Origin: Cacajao melanocephalus
Taxonomy: Eukaryota > Chordata > Mammalia > Primates > Pitheciidae
Reading direction: 5' to 3'
NCBI GenBank assembly: GCA_963573385.1
Contig: CAUYLG010047375.1
Coordinates: forward strand, 1-64,000
Length of the DNA: 64,000 nucleotides
The first letter of the stretch is position 1, and each line of letters opens with the position of its first letter. The translations under genes and the position numbers were made by a program. The notes under the pieces are model-generated. The model ran no database searches. It worked only from the letters and a program-made list of their open reading frames with translations, and had not been told where the DNA came from. Positions 47,480 to 63,065 of the stretch are shown here, piece by piece.

Positions 47480-47608
47480 AAAAAAAATAGTGGTCTCACT
47501 ATGCTGACACAGGCTGGACTCAAACTCCTCGGCTCAAGGAATCCTCAAACCTTGGCGTCCCAAAGTGCTAAGATAGGATTATAGGCATGAGCCACCAAGG
47601 CCAGGCCC
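47480..47608 (-). mobile_element. Alu left monomer, antisense, old
   Basis: AATAGTGGTCTCACTATGCT to GAGCCACCAAGGCCAGGCC. Confidence 0.8.
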
Positions 47609-47771
47609 TCTGCTAAATACTTTCATTTGTAAATCTCATTAATATTTTTGAAAAGAAGGCAGACACTGTTTCTTTGTCTGCCAGGAAAGTAACACCTTAG
47701 AAAACAAAATCAAACACTTTTTGTCTTTCCTTAAAACTTATGTGACTAACAAAGTACTAAAATTTAAAGTC

Positions 47772-48086
<315 letters not shown>

Positions 48087-48499
48087 TTACAGGTAATTTT
48101 TAAATATTTGCTGCATCAATATATTTTTGTTTATAGACTTCTCATTAGATATTTCAAGAGCTTTCAAGCTGCTTAAAATATAATCAAATTCGGTATGACT
48201 AGGAGACTCAGAAGTAGAAATATCACATAACTTGCTAACCTGCTGGAAGATTAAAACTATCGCATACCTCATTTGTCAAAAATAAAATATTATATTTAGA
48301 GGATGAAAAGGCAAAAAGCAAAATTCAACAGATCCTTAACTACAAAAAAACTCTAAATATTGTCATCAGCCTAATGGTACCTCTAAAGCAGACTTGAGAG
48401 GCCCCTAGAGTTCTCCACTTGGACTTCTAGGTAATCAAAGCTGCATTCAGAGTCTTATCAGAGAAGCACTCCCATATAATATAAATAATCTTTCTGTCA

Positions 48500-48710
48500 A
48501 AAGATCCTGAGCTCCACTACTTACTGGTTATGTGATCTTGCAAATGCACTTAAGTCTTCCAAACTTCTGTTTCTTTATCTTGAAAATGTACATAAGAATA
48601 ATGATACCGACATTATCCATTTCAAAAAGCTTTCTTTTGAAATAATTCTTATGAAAGGAAACTATGAATAATAAAGTGATGTATACAAATGTTAGTTAAA
48701 CTTGTTCCTT
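48500..48710 (+). mobile_element. MIR, sense
   Basis: GAGCTCCACTACTTACTGGT, TATGTGATCTTGCAAATGCA and CTTTATCTTGAAAATG follow MIR order. Confidence 0.75.
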
Positions 48711-48848
48711 CCTTTTCCTTTCTTTATAAAATAAACAACTATTTATTTAAACTCTGAGCTAGGCCCTGTGCTAACTAAGCACTACCAGATGGTTAAAGAA
48801 ACAAAAATCCACACTTATAGTTGTTTAGAGCATTCAATTATGCTGGTA

Positions 48849-49143
48849 GGCTGGGTGCAGTGGCTTACATCTGCAATCCCAGCACTTTGAGAGGCTGAGG
48901 CAGGTGGATTACTTGAGGTCAGGAGTTTGAGACCAGCCTGGCCAACATGGTGAAACCCCATCTCTACTAAAAATACAAAGATTAGCCAGGCATGGTGGCA
49001 CACACCTGTAGTCCTTTCAGGAGGCTCAGGTGAGAGGACTGCTTGACCTGGGAGGTGGAGGTTGCAGTGAGCCAACATCTCACCACTGCACTCCAGCCTG
49101 GGTGACAGAGTGAGACTCTATCTTTAAAAAAAAAAAAAAAAAA
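48849..49143 (+). mobile_element. Alu, sense
   Basis: GGCTGGGTGCAGTGGCTTAC to A19. Confidence 0.93.
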
Positions 49144-50439
49144 GGTGGTAATGTAAATTACAATCATGTACTACTATAAATAGTACATAGAATGAATAAT
49201 ATACTCTGAACACATAAAAGAAGATGTGCCCAATGATGCCTGTGGGATTCAGGACAGATTTCAAAGGAGGTAAGGCCTGAATTGCACACTGAAAGAAAAA
49301 AACAAAACAAATTTGTCAAACTCAGGTGGGAAGTATAATTACATACAGAAGGAACAGCTTACTTAGATTCACAAAAGCATTCAAGAGCACAGCAAGTTTA
49401 AGGAACTACAAATAGTTCAACCTTGCTTTTCTCTGGGGGGCTGCAATGGCAGGAGAGAAGAACATAAGTGAGAAAAAAACAGAGGGCAGGAAAACCAGTA
49501 CAATTCTATTTACAATGGTCTATATGAGAACGTGATAGGGTACGTTTAACTAAAACAGGAAATAAAGGAAAAGGAGTAGACATTTTTCTGGGGAATGTAA
49601 CAGATAGGTGTTATAACAAGGTTTAATTTAACCCAAATCACCTGGGTAGAGATTTCCAATAAACAAAAAGGTTTGCAGATCAGAAGAAAGATCAAGGCTT
49701 GGAATTCAGATTTATAAGTATTCAGCAGTAAGGTTTTGGGTGAGATTCCTCCAACAGAAGGAGGGGGGAATTCTTTCTACTTTATATGCTCAAAAATGCA
49801 GACTACTCCATGAAAGCTGAAGAGAGAACAATTTAATCTTGATCTTACAGTTAAAAGTCAGTGTAAATGAGCTTTCCTTTCCTAAAGCTTGTTTAATCAT
49901 ATTATTTATTGTATTTCATCTGTTATTGGTATTTTTTTTTCATTACCATGGTTCCAATCTTGTCTAGTGATTCTCAGAAGATCCTCTTTATTACCTGGAA
50001 TCCCCAAAGCTCCCTGCACTCATCTACATCAGGAGAATACTCCAGAGAAGGACCACCTTCTCCCAGATCAAAATCAACCCAGCATTTACTATTAATTCAT
50101 CCAATGTTTTAGGGCACATAAAACACAAAAGAATAAAATATGGTAATACTGTCTTTTTCTCTGATTAATACCTTTAACTTCGGAAAAATTTAGTTTTGCT
50201 TTCAATAGCAATGCTCTGAAAAGCCAACAGATGGCGATACTGCCTTCAAAAAGGTATGTGCATTTTGGGAGGGTGGTATTAGCGAGCTAATACTCTAAGG
50301 CCCTTTACATTTTTCCCTTCTCTCTCCTTATTGGATCATCATATAGAAATGTAGTAGGCATTCTGGTTATTGTTTAAAAAACTATTTTATTTTGATCATA
50401 GTAATATTTAGAACCATTATTCAAGATACATTGTACAAG
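49144..50439. other. CDK13 intron, nothing recognised
   Basis: 1.3 kb of unassigned intronic sequence. Two overlapping short open frames at 49889-50112 have no recognisable domain and no flanking splice logic. Confidence 0.5.
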
Positions 50440-50730
50440 GCTGGGCACAGTGGCTCATACCTCTAATCCTAGCACTTTGGAAGGCAGAGGTGCACAGATC
50501 ATTTGAGGTCAGTTTGAGACCAACCTGGCCAACAGAGTGAAACCCCATCTCTACTAAAAATACAAAAATCAGCTGGGCACGGAGGCAGGTGCCTGTAATC
50601 CCAGCTACTCAGGAGGCTGAGGCAAGAGAATCACTTAAACAGGGAGGCAGAGGTTGCAGTGAGCTGAGATCATGCCATTGCACTGCAGCCTGAGTGACAC
50701 AGTGAAACTCCGTCTCAAAAAAAAAAATTA
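50440..50730 (+). mobile_element. Alu, sense
   Basis: GGCTGGGCACAGTGGCTCAT to A11. Confidence 0.93.
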
Positions 50731-50929
50731 TAAAAGTGTTACATTATAGTTGAAAATGAAGCTAATTTCAATTAATATGGAAAACATTTTTTCCCACAGG
50801 ACAGTCACATAAAGAAAGAAAGACACTCCATCCTTTTGAAACCATTGGAACAATGACTTGGTAAAATAAAAATGAAGAAGAAGGAAACACTGTAGCTGTA
50901 AGAAAAACTACACTTAAAATAGATACCAG

Positions 50930-51218
50930 GCCCGGAACGGTGGCTCATGCCTGTAATCTCAGCACTTTGAAAGGCTGAAGCAGGAGAATCACAAGGTCAG
51001 GAGTTTAAGACCAGCCTGGCCAATATGGTAAAACCCGTCTCTACTAAAAGTACAAAAATTAGCCAGGTGTCATGTCGGGCACCTGTAGTAGCTACTCAGA
51101 AGGCTGAGGCAGGAAAATCGCTTGAACCCGGGAGGCGGAGGTTGCAGTGAGCCAAGATGGCACAACTGCACTCCAGCGTGGGCAACAAAGCAAGACCCCA
51201 CCTCGAAAAAACAAAAAG
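50930..51218 (+). mobile_element. Alu, sense
   Basis: GGCCCGGAACGGTGGCTCAT to CTCGAAAAAACAAAAAG. Confidence 0.92.
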
Positions 51219-52302
51219 ATACTGAAAGACGAATAGGTATTCTCAAGTTTTAAAGTCCCCAATGCAGAAGGGACAAAGTATAAATACCAATGTTCAAAAT
51301 GAGAAAATGACACAATTCTAAATAAATAACTTTCCCCTCTAATTTTAATCCAGTGGTTCTCTTTCTTTCTTCAATAATAGGTACATGACAGACCAGATCC
51401 ATACTGGTCACAGACTCCCAAGTACTAGCTATAACTCCACCCAGCTTTCCTCAAATTCAATAAAGGCACATCCAAAATCTAATGAGAGCTGTGGTTGATC
51501 CTATTACAGTGGTAGGATAAAATATGCTCTATTTACAAACAAAAAACCTTACACAGAATTCTTGAACACTTCAGTTATTTGATCTGTAGTAACTACTTAG
51601 AAAATAAAAATACTTCTAAGTGACTTTATATTTGCATGAGCTTTATAATGAAGTCCAATCTGGCTTTCTGTTTATAACAAAGTAGAAATATGAATAAAAA
51701 ATCATTTGTTGTATATTTATCTCAAAAAAATCTGGAAAATTTGAGACAATACAATAAATCTGCTAAAGGTAGATTTCTTTTAAAATCAGTATGTTATTAA
51801 AGTTCACTAGAACAATATATGTATTTTAAAGGTATTCCATTATATTAACCCTACTTCTCCAGTAGATCCTAAAGAAATCAGAATTATTCTGCTCTTAATA
51901 AAAGAGTAGTTTTAAAGGAGTACATAAACTCCATAATGATAGTGAACATGGCACACCCCTGGCACTCCACTGGAACCCAAATTATATTTTAAAATAAAAA
52001 TCAGTGTGAAAATTGAGCCTGCTATATAAAATCTGGCTTTATAATCAGCTTTTCTGGAACATATCTATTCCAAATGTGCACAAATATCTGCATAACAAAA
52101 ATCTATTAGATGAAATGATAATTAGCTGTTTTCCATTCCATGGAAAAGGATTTACACAATTAATTATAGACACAAACTTACATTAAGCAAAATCTAACTA
52201 TAAGGAAATCTCAATTAACCAGCTTAGTACACAGAATTCTCAATTAACCAGAACTTGCCCAAAATAATAGCCACATTAATTTAGTCATATATATGCTTCT
52301 CA
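51219..52302. other. CDK13 intron, nothing recognised
   Basis: AT-rich, no exon-like or repeat signal that I can name. Confidence 0.5.
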
Positions 52303-52615
52303 GCTGGGCACACTGGCTCATGCCTGTAATCCCAGCACTTTGGGAGGCCAAGGCGGGCAGATCACTTGTGGTCATGAGTCCAGACCAGCCTGGTCAACAT
52401 GGCGAAATCCTGTCTCTACTAAAAAATATACAAAAATTAGCTGGGTTTGGTGATGTATGCCTGTAGTCCCAGCTACTCAGAAGGCTGAAGGTGGAGAATC
52501 ACTTGAGCCCAGGAGGCAGAGGTTGCAGTAAGCTGAGATGGAGCCACTGCACTCCAGCCTGGGCAACAGAGCGAGACTCTGTCTCAAATAAAATAAAATA
52601 AAATAAAATAAAATA
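52303..52615 (+). mobile_element. Alu, sense, with (AAAAT)n tail
   Basis: AGCTGGGCACACTGGCTCAT to six AAAAT-type units. Flanks ATATATGCTTCT and ATAAATGCTTCT. Confidence 0.93.
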
Positions 52616-52809
52616 TAAATGCTTCTTAAACAGCAGAAGGAAAAAAAATGTATTTCAAGTGAAGTTTTGGATTAAGTACACAATCAGATCAATTTTTCCT
52701 TTCAATTTCTACCAAGAGGCACTATTATATATGATAGAAAGAATAAAGAATTAGGAATTGAAAACTATATACCCTTGGCTCTGCCAAGATTTTTTTATCT
52801 TTAAAGTCA

Positions 52810-53515
52810 CTCAACCCTTCACAATAGCCAAGATAGGGAATCAACGTTACGCGTCCACTAAGAGATGAATGGATAAAGAAAATGTGGCCTATAATCCCAG
52901 CTATCAGGAGGGTTAGGCAGGAGAATCACTTGAAGCCAGGAGGAGGGGGTTGCAGTGAGCTGAGATTGCACCACTGCACTCCAGCCTGGGCAACAGAGAG
53001 AGACTCCATTTCCAAAAAAAAAAAAAAAGAAAAAAAAGAAAAGAAAATGTGGCATATATGCAAAATGAAATATTATTCAAGTCTTAAAAAAATAAGAAAA
53101 TCCTGTCATTTATGTCAACCTGGATGAAAGTGAAGTGCATTGTGTTAAGTGGAATAAGCCAGGCACATAAAGACAAATAACTCATTATTTCACTTGTATG
53201 TGAAATCTAAAAAACCTGCACACACAGAAGTAGAAGTAGAGCTGGTGGTTACCAGACACTGGGTGTAGGGAATATGGGAAGAAGATGTTGGCCTAAGGAT
53301 ATATAAATTCAGTTAGACAAAAGTAAATTCAAGAGATTTATTGTACAACTTAGTAACTACAGTTAGTAACAATGCATTCTTGAAAATTGTTGAGAGTAGA
53401 AATAAGTGTTAGCACACACACAAAAAAATGTGGGATAATGCATATTAATTAGCTCAATGTAGTCATTTCACAATGTATATATATTTCAACATTTAAAAAA
53501 TAAAGTAACTCAACC
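52810..53515 (+). mobile_element. L1 (L1MA/L1MB-like) 3' end, split by an Alu
   Basis: TCACAATAGCCAAGATAGGG, GAGATGAATGGATAAAGAAA and, after the Alu, AACCTGGATGAAAGTGAAGT and TGGTGGTTACCAGACACTGG are classic sense L1 3' sequence, ending in AATAAAG. Confidence 0.88.
52889..53039 (+). mobile_element. 5'-truncated Alu inside the L1
   Basis: Starts at CTATAATCCCAGCTATCAGG. Exact 14-bp duplication AAAGAAAATGTGGC at 52875-52888 and 53040-53053. Confidence 0.95.
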
Positions 53516-53638
53516 CTTTCTGGGTCTCAATTCTCTCAAATGCAAAATGAGGGACATAGCTTTCGAGTTTTAAAACAGTTTTAAACTTAAAAAAAAAAAA
53601 AAAAAAAAACCCAAACTTTACCTTCCCTAAAATGTTAA

Positions 53639-53953
<315 letters not shown>

Positions 53954-54065
53954 TAAAATGTGAATTTTAAGTGTAGTAGTTAAAATAAATAAAAACCAAG
54001 TAACTCTGGTGAAACCAGGTACAGAGAACTGGAGGTCCAATCACAAAACCCCATCCACACAACAC

Positions 54066-54351
54066 TTTCTTTTTTTTTTGGAGGCAGTCTTGCTCTGTTA
54101 CCCAGACTGAAATACAATGCTGTGATCTCAGCTCATGGTAACCTCTGCCTCCCAGGTTCAAGAGATTCTCCTGTCTCAGCCTCCCAAGTAGCTGGGGTTA
54201 CAGGTGTGCACCATCATACTCAGATATTTTTAGTAAGATGAGGTTTCACCATGTTGGCCAGGCTGGTCTCCAACTCCTGACCTCAGGTGATCTGCCCGCC
54301 TCTGCCTCCCAAAGTGCCGAAATTACAGGCATGAGCTTCTGTGTCTGGCCT
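54066..54351 (-). mobile_element. Alu, antisense, old
   Basis: TTCTTTTTTTTTTGGAGGCA to GAGCTTCTGTGTCTGGCC. Confidence 0.9.
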
Positions 54352-55414
54352 GCAGCACACTTTCTGAGGGGTTTCATGGAACTCGAATGGATCCAAACCA
54401 TACACTTATAAACCTCTAGAACACTATATAATGAAAATAGTTTCCAGAATTATGTCACAGACACTGCAAGACTGAAAAAAATAGACTTTTTACTCTGAAA
54501 AATTCAAACAAGAGTTTTTGTTTATTCCTTTATCCAGAAATAAGCACAGATTAAGTGAAAGTAAACATCTAAGATTCCAATCAACTGATGTTTCATTATA
54601 TTAAATTATAATGATACTAAAAAAATGACAATTGTCATAAGTAATTTTAAAATTATATGTAATTTTAAAATTCTTTAAATATATTAATCCAGAGATATAT
54701 ACATATATATATCTGAAAATAAAGACAGAAAAGGAATGGGGTAAATGGACTAAAGATTTATTAAACTCAATTAATTCCACAGTTTATTTACATAAAACCT
54801 ACTATTGCACAAAAATATCTTATTTTAAATTCCCATATTAGTTCCACTAAGATAAGTCATATTTCACTACCACCAGGCACAAAGAAAGTCAAGTTGGGTA
54901 TATACTCCAACTTTAGCCAGAAAAGTTCTACCTTTTTGTGTCTTATACACTGAACATCCTCACAACGGTTGGTTTAAATAAAGGGTTCTAGGGAGTTAAA
55001 AAAAAACAAAAAACGGTAGATATAACAATAAAACCTGAAGTCTAAAATAATAATGAAAACAAAGTTTATAAATTTTAAAATGCAATTTAAAAGGTTTTCA
55101 TTAAGAATATTTAATACCTAGATATGCATTAGAAATGTCAGTGTAAGTTCACTGCAGTCACACTTAAAGATGTACATTTTAAAAAAATCATTTTTACCTG
55201 TAAGTGTTAAAGATCAATTTTTAAATTGAAATAATATACAAAATTTTTAATTACAGTAGTCAACCCAATATGGTATAAAATTTCAATGTTTTATGTACGA
55301 ACCAAGAAAAGTTAATTTCTCTTTTAAAAAATAAAACTATTAATAACTTATTCTTAGTATAGCCTCTAATACTAAGCTCTAATGTCTACAACATTCATTT
55401 GAAGGTACTCTTAC
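54352..55414. other. CDK13 intron, AT-rich, nothing recognised
   Basis: About 1.06 kb directly downstream (in gene sense) of the 57-nt DFG exon. No recognisable repeat; unusually A/T-rich. Confidence 0.6.
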
Positions 55415-55471
55415 CTTTCTTCTGAGCTATACAATCGAGCAAGTCCAAAATCTGCAAGTTTTATCTGCCCT
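55415..55471 (-). CDS. CDK13: CDK13 micro-exon with DFG motif (residues 848-867)
   Basis: Very short 57-nt exon between a TTTTCACCAG acceptor and a GTAAGAG donor. It completes Arg848 with one base and ends with two bases of Ser867. It encodes [18 protein letters not shown]. The DFG aspartate is Asp855 (GAT at 55450-55452), which holds magnesium in the active site. Arg860 (CGA at 55435-55437) is another reported patient substitution site (known). The length is a multiple of three with the same phase at both ends, so skipping would delete the DFG motif without a frameshift. It is isolated by a 1.66-kb intron upstream and a 13.2-kb intron downstream. Confidence 0.97.
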
Positions 55472-56234
55472 CTGGTGAAAATAAGACAAAATGAACAAAA
55501 GGTATTAATTTACGCTAAACTGACAATACACATATATATTCTATGCCTACAACTGACAAAACATACACCTATGTAAACTTTAACTCAGCTCACACTGCAG
55601 TATCATCAAGGTAATACAGGGAAAGGCAAGTAGTGGATAAATTCACAAAACGAGAAAGTAAACAATACTTTGGATAGCTTTAGTTAAAATTATAGTAGTA
55701 TATTATAATTATTGTATTATAATATTAGTAGAGTAGTATTTTATTACTATTCAGTTCCTATTTAGAAAAGCATACTTCAATAAAAATAAAATGTGATCAT
55801 TTTTATTACTTAACAATAAGACAAATTCCTTGTTCAAGTTAACAGTGCTCAAAAACTAAGTGACATTGCTTTTAATTTGTTTAACTTTCCAGGTCTTAGA
55901 GGGGCTAGATGCATAGAACACTTTATTAATTAAAATCAGAACCAGGAATGCCTTATTTTAATTAACAAACTACCAATTATAAGAGAATTACCAGGGTTCA
56001 AATATAACATAAGCTGCTATAAATATAAGCTTATTTACATAAATTTTAAGTATGTGTATGTGTGTGTACACACTTCCAAAAAGTTTATAATTGTGACTTT
56101 TTTTTTAATTTTCTAAAATCTATTCTCAGCCTAAAGCTGAAATTATATTACTTATTAGATGATCCATTCACATTATTTGGAATAACAGCAAGCAGAAAAG
56201 TCAACTAAGCATTATTTTTTATGCATTACAGACT
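55472..56234. other. CDK13 intron, nothing recognised
   Basis: AT-rich intron between the DFG exon and the Alus in front of the catalytic-loop exon. Confidence 0.6.
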
Positions 56235-56235
56235 A

Positions 56236-56538
56236 TTATTAGACTTTTTTTTTTTTGATACCTCATCTTGCTTTATCACCCAGGCTGGAGTGCAGTGGCA
56301 TGATCTCAGGTCACTGTAACTCCGCTTCCCAGATTCAAGCGATTCTCATGCCTTGGCCTTCCTAGCAGCTGGGATTATAGGCATGCAGCAACACACCAGG
56401 TTTATTTTCGTATTCTTAGTAGAGACAGGGTCTCACCATGTTGGCCAGGCTGGTCTCAAACTCCTGGCTTCAAGTGATCCGCCTGCCTCATCCTCCCAAA
56501 GTGTTGGGATTACAGGCGTGAGCCGCCCCACCCGGCCA
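56236..56538 (-). mobile_element. Alu, antisense
   Basis: T10, GATACCTCATCTTGCTTTATC to GAGCCGCCCCACCCGGCC. Confidence 0.92.
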
Positions 56539-56590
56539 CTAACAGGGATTTAACACAACTTTTGAGTATCCCAAGCTGTAATATTGTTGA

Positions 56591-56820
<230 letters not shown>

Positions 56821-56884
56821 ATGTTTGTATAAACATCTTTTTAACATAACCAAGGTATACATCATGCAACACTCATTTTACCTT

Positions 56885-57090
56885 TTATTTAGTTAAAAAA
56901 TTTTAGATTCAGGGGTACATGTGCCTGTTTGTAACATGGGTATTACAAGTGTAATAGTAAGGGTTAGGCTTCTAGGGTATCCATCACCCAAATGTTGCAC
57001 ATTGTACCTAACAGGTCATTTTCAACCCTCACCACCCCCCACATTCCCCGCCTTTACGGTTTCCAGTCTATTCTCTCCATGTATATACCA
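56885..57090 (-). mobile_element. L1 3' UTR fragment, antisense
   Basis: TTCAGGGGTACATGTGCCTG, TTTGTAACATGGGTATTACA and GGGTATCCATCACCCAAATG are the complement of an L1 3' end, 44 bp from the donor of exon 57134-57323. Confidence 0.85.
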
Positions 57091-57102
57091 TGCTAACACT
57101 CA

Positions 57103-57339
<237 letters not shown>

Positions 57340-57894
57340 TTAATACATTAAAAACATTCCTACAACTTTTCTATAAATTCACAATTTTTAACAATAAAAT
57401 GCTGGTGGGGTAAAAATTAATCCTTGAAAAGAAGTGTCACTTTGTTACTTTAATAACATTCACCTTTCTCTCTGGACATAATATCAATAAATAAATCCCA
57501 ATGAAAACATCTAACCAATTTTTTTCCCAAAAAATAAAAGTTACAATTTTTAAATAATAAAAATCACCCTGTTTTCCATATTGTATAGTTTCTAGGTGTG
57601 TTTAAGACATCAAATTGTCTCTTAGAAACTGAATAAAATCAATATAGTTTATCAAAAAATTAGAAGTTGTTAAAAGAACTGCTTTTAATTAAAAAAAAAA
57701 GAGTCTGGGCACAGAAAGACGTAAGATGACTTTTAAATCCTTCAATAAACATACAATTTAATTCTGTCTATACAGCTCCAGAGTACTTAAGGGCAGAGAA
57801 TTTGAGAAAAAACAATATAATTTGAAATTACTTTATTTTATGAAAACCAGTTTAGTCCTGCTGCAAAAACCTAAAATAGCACATAGCACACACA

Positions 57895-57896
57895 CA

Positions 57897-57929
<33 letters not shown>
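57895..57929. repeat. (CA)n microsatellite
   Basis: CACACACACAAACACACACA and onward, about 17 units with one interruption. Confidence 0.93.
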
Positions 57930-57933
<4 letters not shown>

Positions 57934-58053
57934 TACAAACGTACTTATGAGAGATTTAGAAATCCCAAATGAAACTTATTTAAAAAAAAATTTTTTTAAT
58001 TAAAAAAAATAAATAAAAATAGTAAAAAATAAATTAATTAATTATAAAAAAAA

Positions 58054-58192
58054 AGCTGGGCGCGGTGGCTCATGCCTGTAATCCCAGCACTTTGGGAGGC
58101 TGAGGCGAGCAGATCACCTGAGGTCAGGAGTTCGAGACCAGCCTGACCAATATGGTGAAACCCCATCTTATAAAAATAAAAAATAAATAAAT
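58054..58192 (+). mobile_element. Half-length Alu (left arm plus A-rich tail)
   Basis: GCTGGGCGCGGTGGCTCATG stops at CCCCATCTTATAAAAATAAA. Confidence 0.88.
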
Positions 58193-58301
58193 AAACTTAT
58201 ACACAAACTAAATGAGAGCTAGAATGCATTACATCTGTGAAAAAGACAAAAACATCAAAACAAAAAAGGCATCTGAATTTTTAAAAGGCATCCTAATTTT
58301 A

Positions 58302-58608
<307 letters not shown>

Positions 58609-58750
58609 ACCAAGCACAGAACTCTTGGTAAACTTGCAACAGAAGGATTCTTTTTTAAAAGTTTATTATGGTACCTCTCCGAAACCTACAACCAATGTCA
58701 CATTTAATAGGAAAGGCCAAGTATTACGTATGAGACCAAAAAAAAAAAAT

Positions 58751-59195
<445 letters not shown>

Positions 59196-59205
59196 TCAAT
59201 ATTCA

Positions 59206-59512
<307 letters not shown>

Positions 59513-59569
59513 TTACACAAAATTCATGAAGAAACACCAACTTGTAAAACTCTGTATTTTCCTCTTTCT

Positions 59570-59869
59570 TTTTTTTTTTTTTTTTTAGAGGGTCTAACAC
59601 GTCGCCCAGGCAACAGTGAAGTGACACCATCACAACTCATTGTAATTTTGACTTCCTAGGCTCAAGTGATCTTCCCACGTCAGCTTTCCAAGTATAGTCT
59701 GAGTCATGGGCCCCCACCACTACATCTGGCTAATTTTTTTCTTTGTTTTATTTCTGGTAAAGATGAGATCTCTCTACATAAACCAGGCTGGTCTTGAATT
59801 CTCCCGCTCAAAAGATCCTCCCATCTTGGCTCCCAAAGTGCTAGATTACAGGCTTGAGACACCACGCCC
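59570..59869 (-). mobile_element. Alu, antisense, old
   Basis: T17, AGAGGGTCTAACACGTCGCC to GAGACACCACGCCCAAA. Confidence 0.88.
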
Positions 59870-60332
59870 AAATAAAACTCTGTATTTTAAAGCAATTTCA
59901 ATAGAAGGACCAATGGTTTGTTTTTCCCCTTTATCACTAGGATAGAGAAGGAAACTTAACTTGACAAAATAATTCTATTATCCTTGAAGAAAACAAACCA
60001 GAGTACTAGCAGAAACATTTCTGAAAAGAAACACTTGCCCTATTAGAAATTAACATGACCTGTCATACTATAGGGACTGACAGAACAGTGGAAATAATAC
60101 ACACCAGAAAACAAATCCCAGTTATATATCTAATAATTATAAAAATAGTCAATTTAAGTCAGTGAAGAAAGAATAGATAAAAGTGTTTTGACAAACGTAT
60201 AATCCCATAGGGAGGTGGGCAGTTATATCAAAGAAAAATGCAATAAAAAGCCAGTAAGTCACAATTCACTAAATAAAAATGTAGACGTACTGCCTAAGAA
60301 AATAATATAGAAGAGGGTAAAAGGCAAATGAT

Positions 60333-60630
60333 GGCTGGGCATCACACCAGTAATCCCAGCACTTTGGGAGGCCAAAGTGAGAGGACTGCTTGAGGTCAAG
60401 GGTTTGAGACTAGCCTTGGGCAACACAGAGAGATCCTGTCTCTACAAAATTTTTAAATTAGTCAGGTGTGGTAGTATACACCTATAATTCTAGCTACTTG
60501 TGAGGGCTGAGGCAGGAGGACTACTTGAGCCAGAGTTCAGAGTCTGGCTGCAGTGAGCTATGGTAGCACCACTGCATTCCAGCTTGGGCAACAGAGCAGG
60601 ACAGACCTGGTCTCCAAAAAAAAAAAAATG
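60333..60630 (+). mobile_element. Alu, sense
   Basis: GGCTGGGCATCACACCAGTA (short deletion) to A12. Confidence 0.9.
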
Positions 60631-60632
60631 AG

Positions 60633-60948
60633 AGCCAGGCCCAGTGGCTCATGCCTGTAATCCTAGTACTTTGGGAGGCAAAGGTGGGTGAATCGCGTAA
60701 GGCCAGAAGTTTTGAGACTAGCCTGGAAAACATGGTGAAACCTCGACTCTGCTAAAACACAAAAAATAGCCGGGTGTGATGGTACATGCCTGTAATAGCC
60801 GGGTGTGATGGTACGTGCCTGTAATACTCAGGAGGCTGAGGTGGGAGGATCACCTAAGCCTGGGAGATCAAGGTTGCAGTTAGCTGTGATTGTGCCACTG
60901 CACTCCAGCCTAGGTGATAGAGTAACCCGTCTCAGGGGAAAAAAAGAA
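60633..60948 (+). mobile_element. Alu, sense, with a 29-bp internal tandem duplication
   Basis: AGCCAGGCCCAGTGGCTCAT to a GGGGAAAAAAAG tail. The unit starting TAGCCGGGTGTGATGGTAC is present at 60767-60795 and again at 60796-60824 with one difference. Confidence 0.93.
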
Positions 60949-61027
60949 AGAAAATGACAAACTGGAGAAGTATTTATAATACATACTAGGTTAATATCCT
61001 TAATATAAAATGAGATCTTACAAATCA

Positions 61028-61360
<333 letters not shown>

Positions 61361-61725
61361 TCAAATGAACTGTCAATATGCAAAACAATGGCTATGTCCA
61401 AAAAACACAGGAAAAATATTTAATCTCATTACTAAACAAAATATACAAATCAAAGCAACTGTACACCACTTTTAACTAAGAGAAAAGATTTCAAAAGAAA
61501 GACAGTACCCAGTTTTAATAAAGGTGTGAGATAAGCAGATACTGTTATATACTGCCAGAAATAAACTGGTATGAATATGTAGAAAATATAATTTGGCAAT
61601 ACTTCAACACTTTAAAAATTGCATACTCTTTTACGTGGCAAGAATGCAAAGATTTAGCTATAAGCATGATCAATGATGCAATGTAATAATAAAACACTTA
61701 AAAACAAAACACGCCAAAAAAGTTC

Positions 61726-61783
61726 TGATCTTTCTATCTTTTTCTTTCTATCTTTCTTTCTATCTTTCTATCTTTTTTTTTTT
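61726..61783. repeat. (TCTT)n/(TATC)n microsatellite
   Basis: Repeated TATCTTTCTTTC units ending in a T10 run. Confidence 0.92.
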
Positions 61784-62006
61784 AAGGCAGGAAATCTCAT
61801 CTGGAGGTATATCTATCTTATGTCATTCCATGCAACTTTGAAAAATGTAGTAAAGGTATAATTATTGATGTGGAAATGTACTGAGTATGCTGAGTAAAAT
61901 AAGTCAACTATCAAATATATATATATAATCACTATCTCTGCTGTTATTTAACATGATATCGGTGGCATTATGTAACACAGTAAGATGAACGCATTTAGAG
62001 TTGCAT

Positions 62007-62450
<444 letters not shown>

Positions 62451-62559
62451 TAGGACAAAATAAGCTATGTTAATATTTTAGGAACTAAGGCTTTTAGTTT
62501 ATGAGAAAGAGAAGGTCAAAGATGTATAAATCCAGTACTTTGAAACTGAAATCGTCTAC

Positions 62560-63065
62560 AGTAGCCAGCCTCCAAACTGGTCCTCAATGATCCTGATTAT
62601 CTGGCATCCATACCATGCCATAATGATTCAAGGATGATCTGTGTGACCAAAAAAATACTGGAGTGAATAATGTGACTTCCAAGACTAGGTTGCAAAGACA
62701 TGCAGCGTCTACCTTACTTTTTTTAGATCACTCATCCTGGGAGAAGCCAGCTGCCAAGGCTGTCAGGATATTTACGCAACTTTGTGGAAGGCCCATGTAA
62801 AGAATAAGTGAGACCTTCCACCAAGACAACAACTTGTTAGCCATGTGAGGGAGCCACCTTGGAAGTGGATTCTGCAATCCCAGTCAAGCCTTCTAATGAC
62901 TACCACCCTAGCTAACATCTCACTGCAATCTTATGAGAGATCTCAAACCAAACCTGCCAAGCCAAGATGCTCCCAAATTCCTGCCCACAGAAACTGCATA
63001 GTAGCTCCCACCATAACCTTTTAAGTACAACTGCCAAAGAACTGAATTTGTATCTAAATAAACTT
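62560..63065 (+). mobile_element. MLT1-type LTR (ERVL-MaLR)
   Basis: CAGCCTCCAAACTGGTCCTC, GTGACTTCCAAGACTAGGTT, GAGAAGCCAGCTGCCAAGGC, GAGGGAGCCACCTTGGAAGT and ATTCCTGCCCACAGAAACTG occur in MLT1 order. Solitary LTR; no internal coding sequence is seen beside it. Confidence 0.88.

Noticed and set aside
57890..57930. Regular repeat that could be mistaken for a CRISPR-like array
   Set aside because: It is a CA dinucleotide microsatellite with no spacers.
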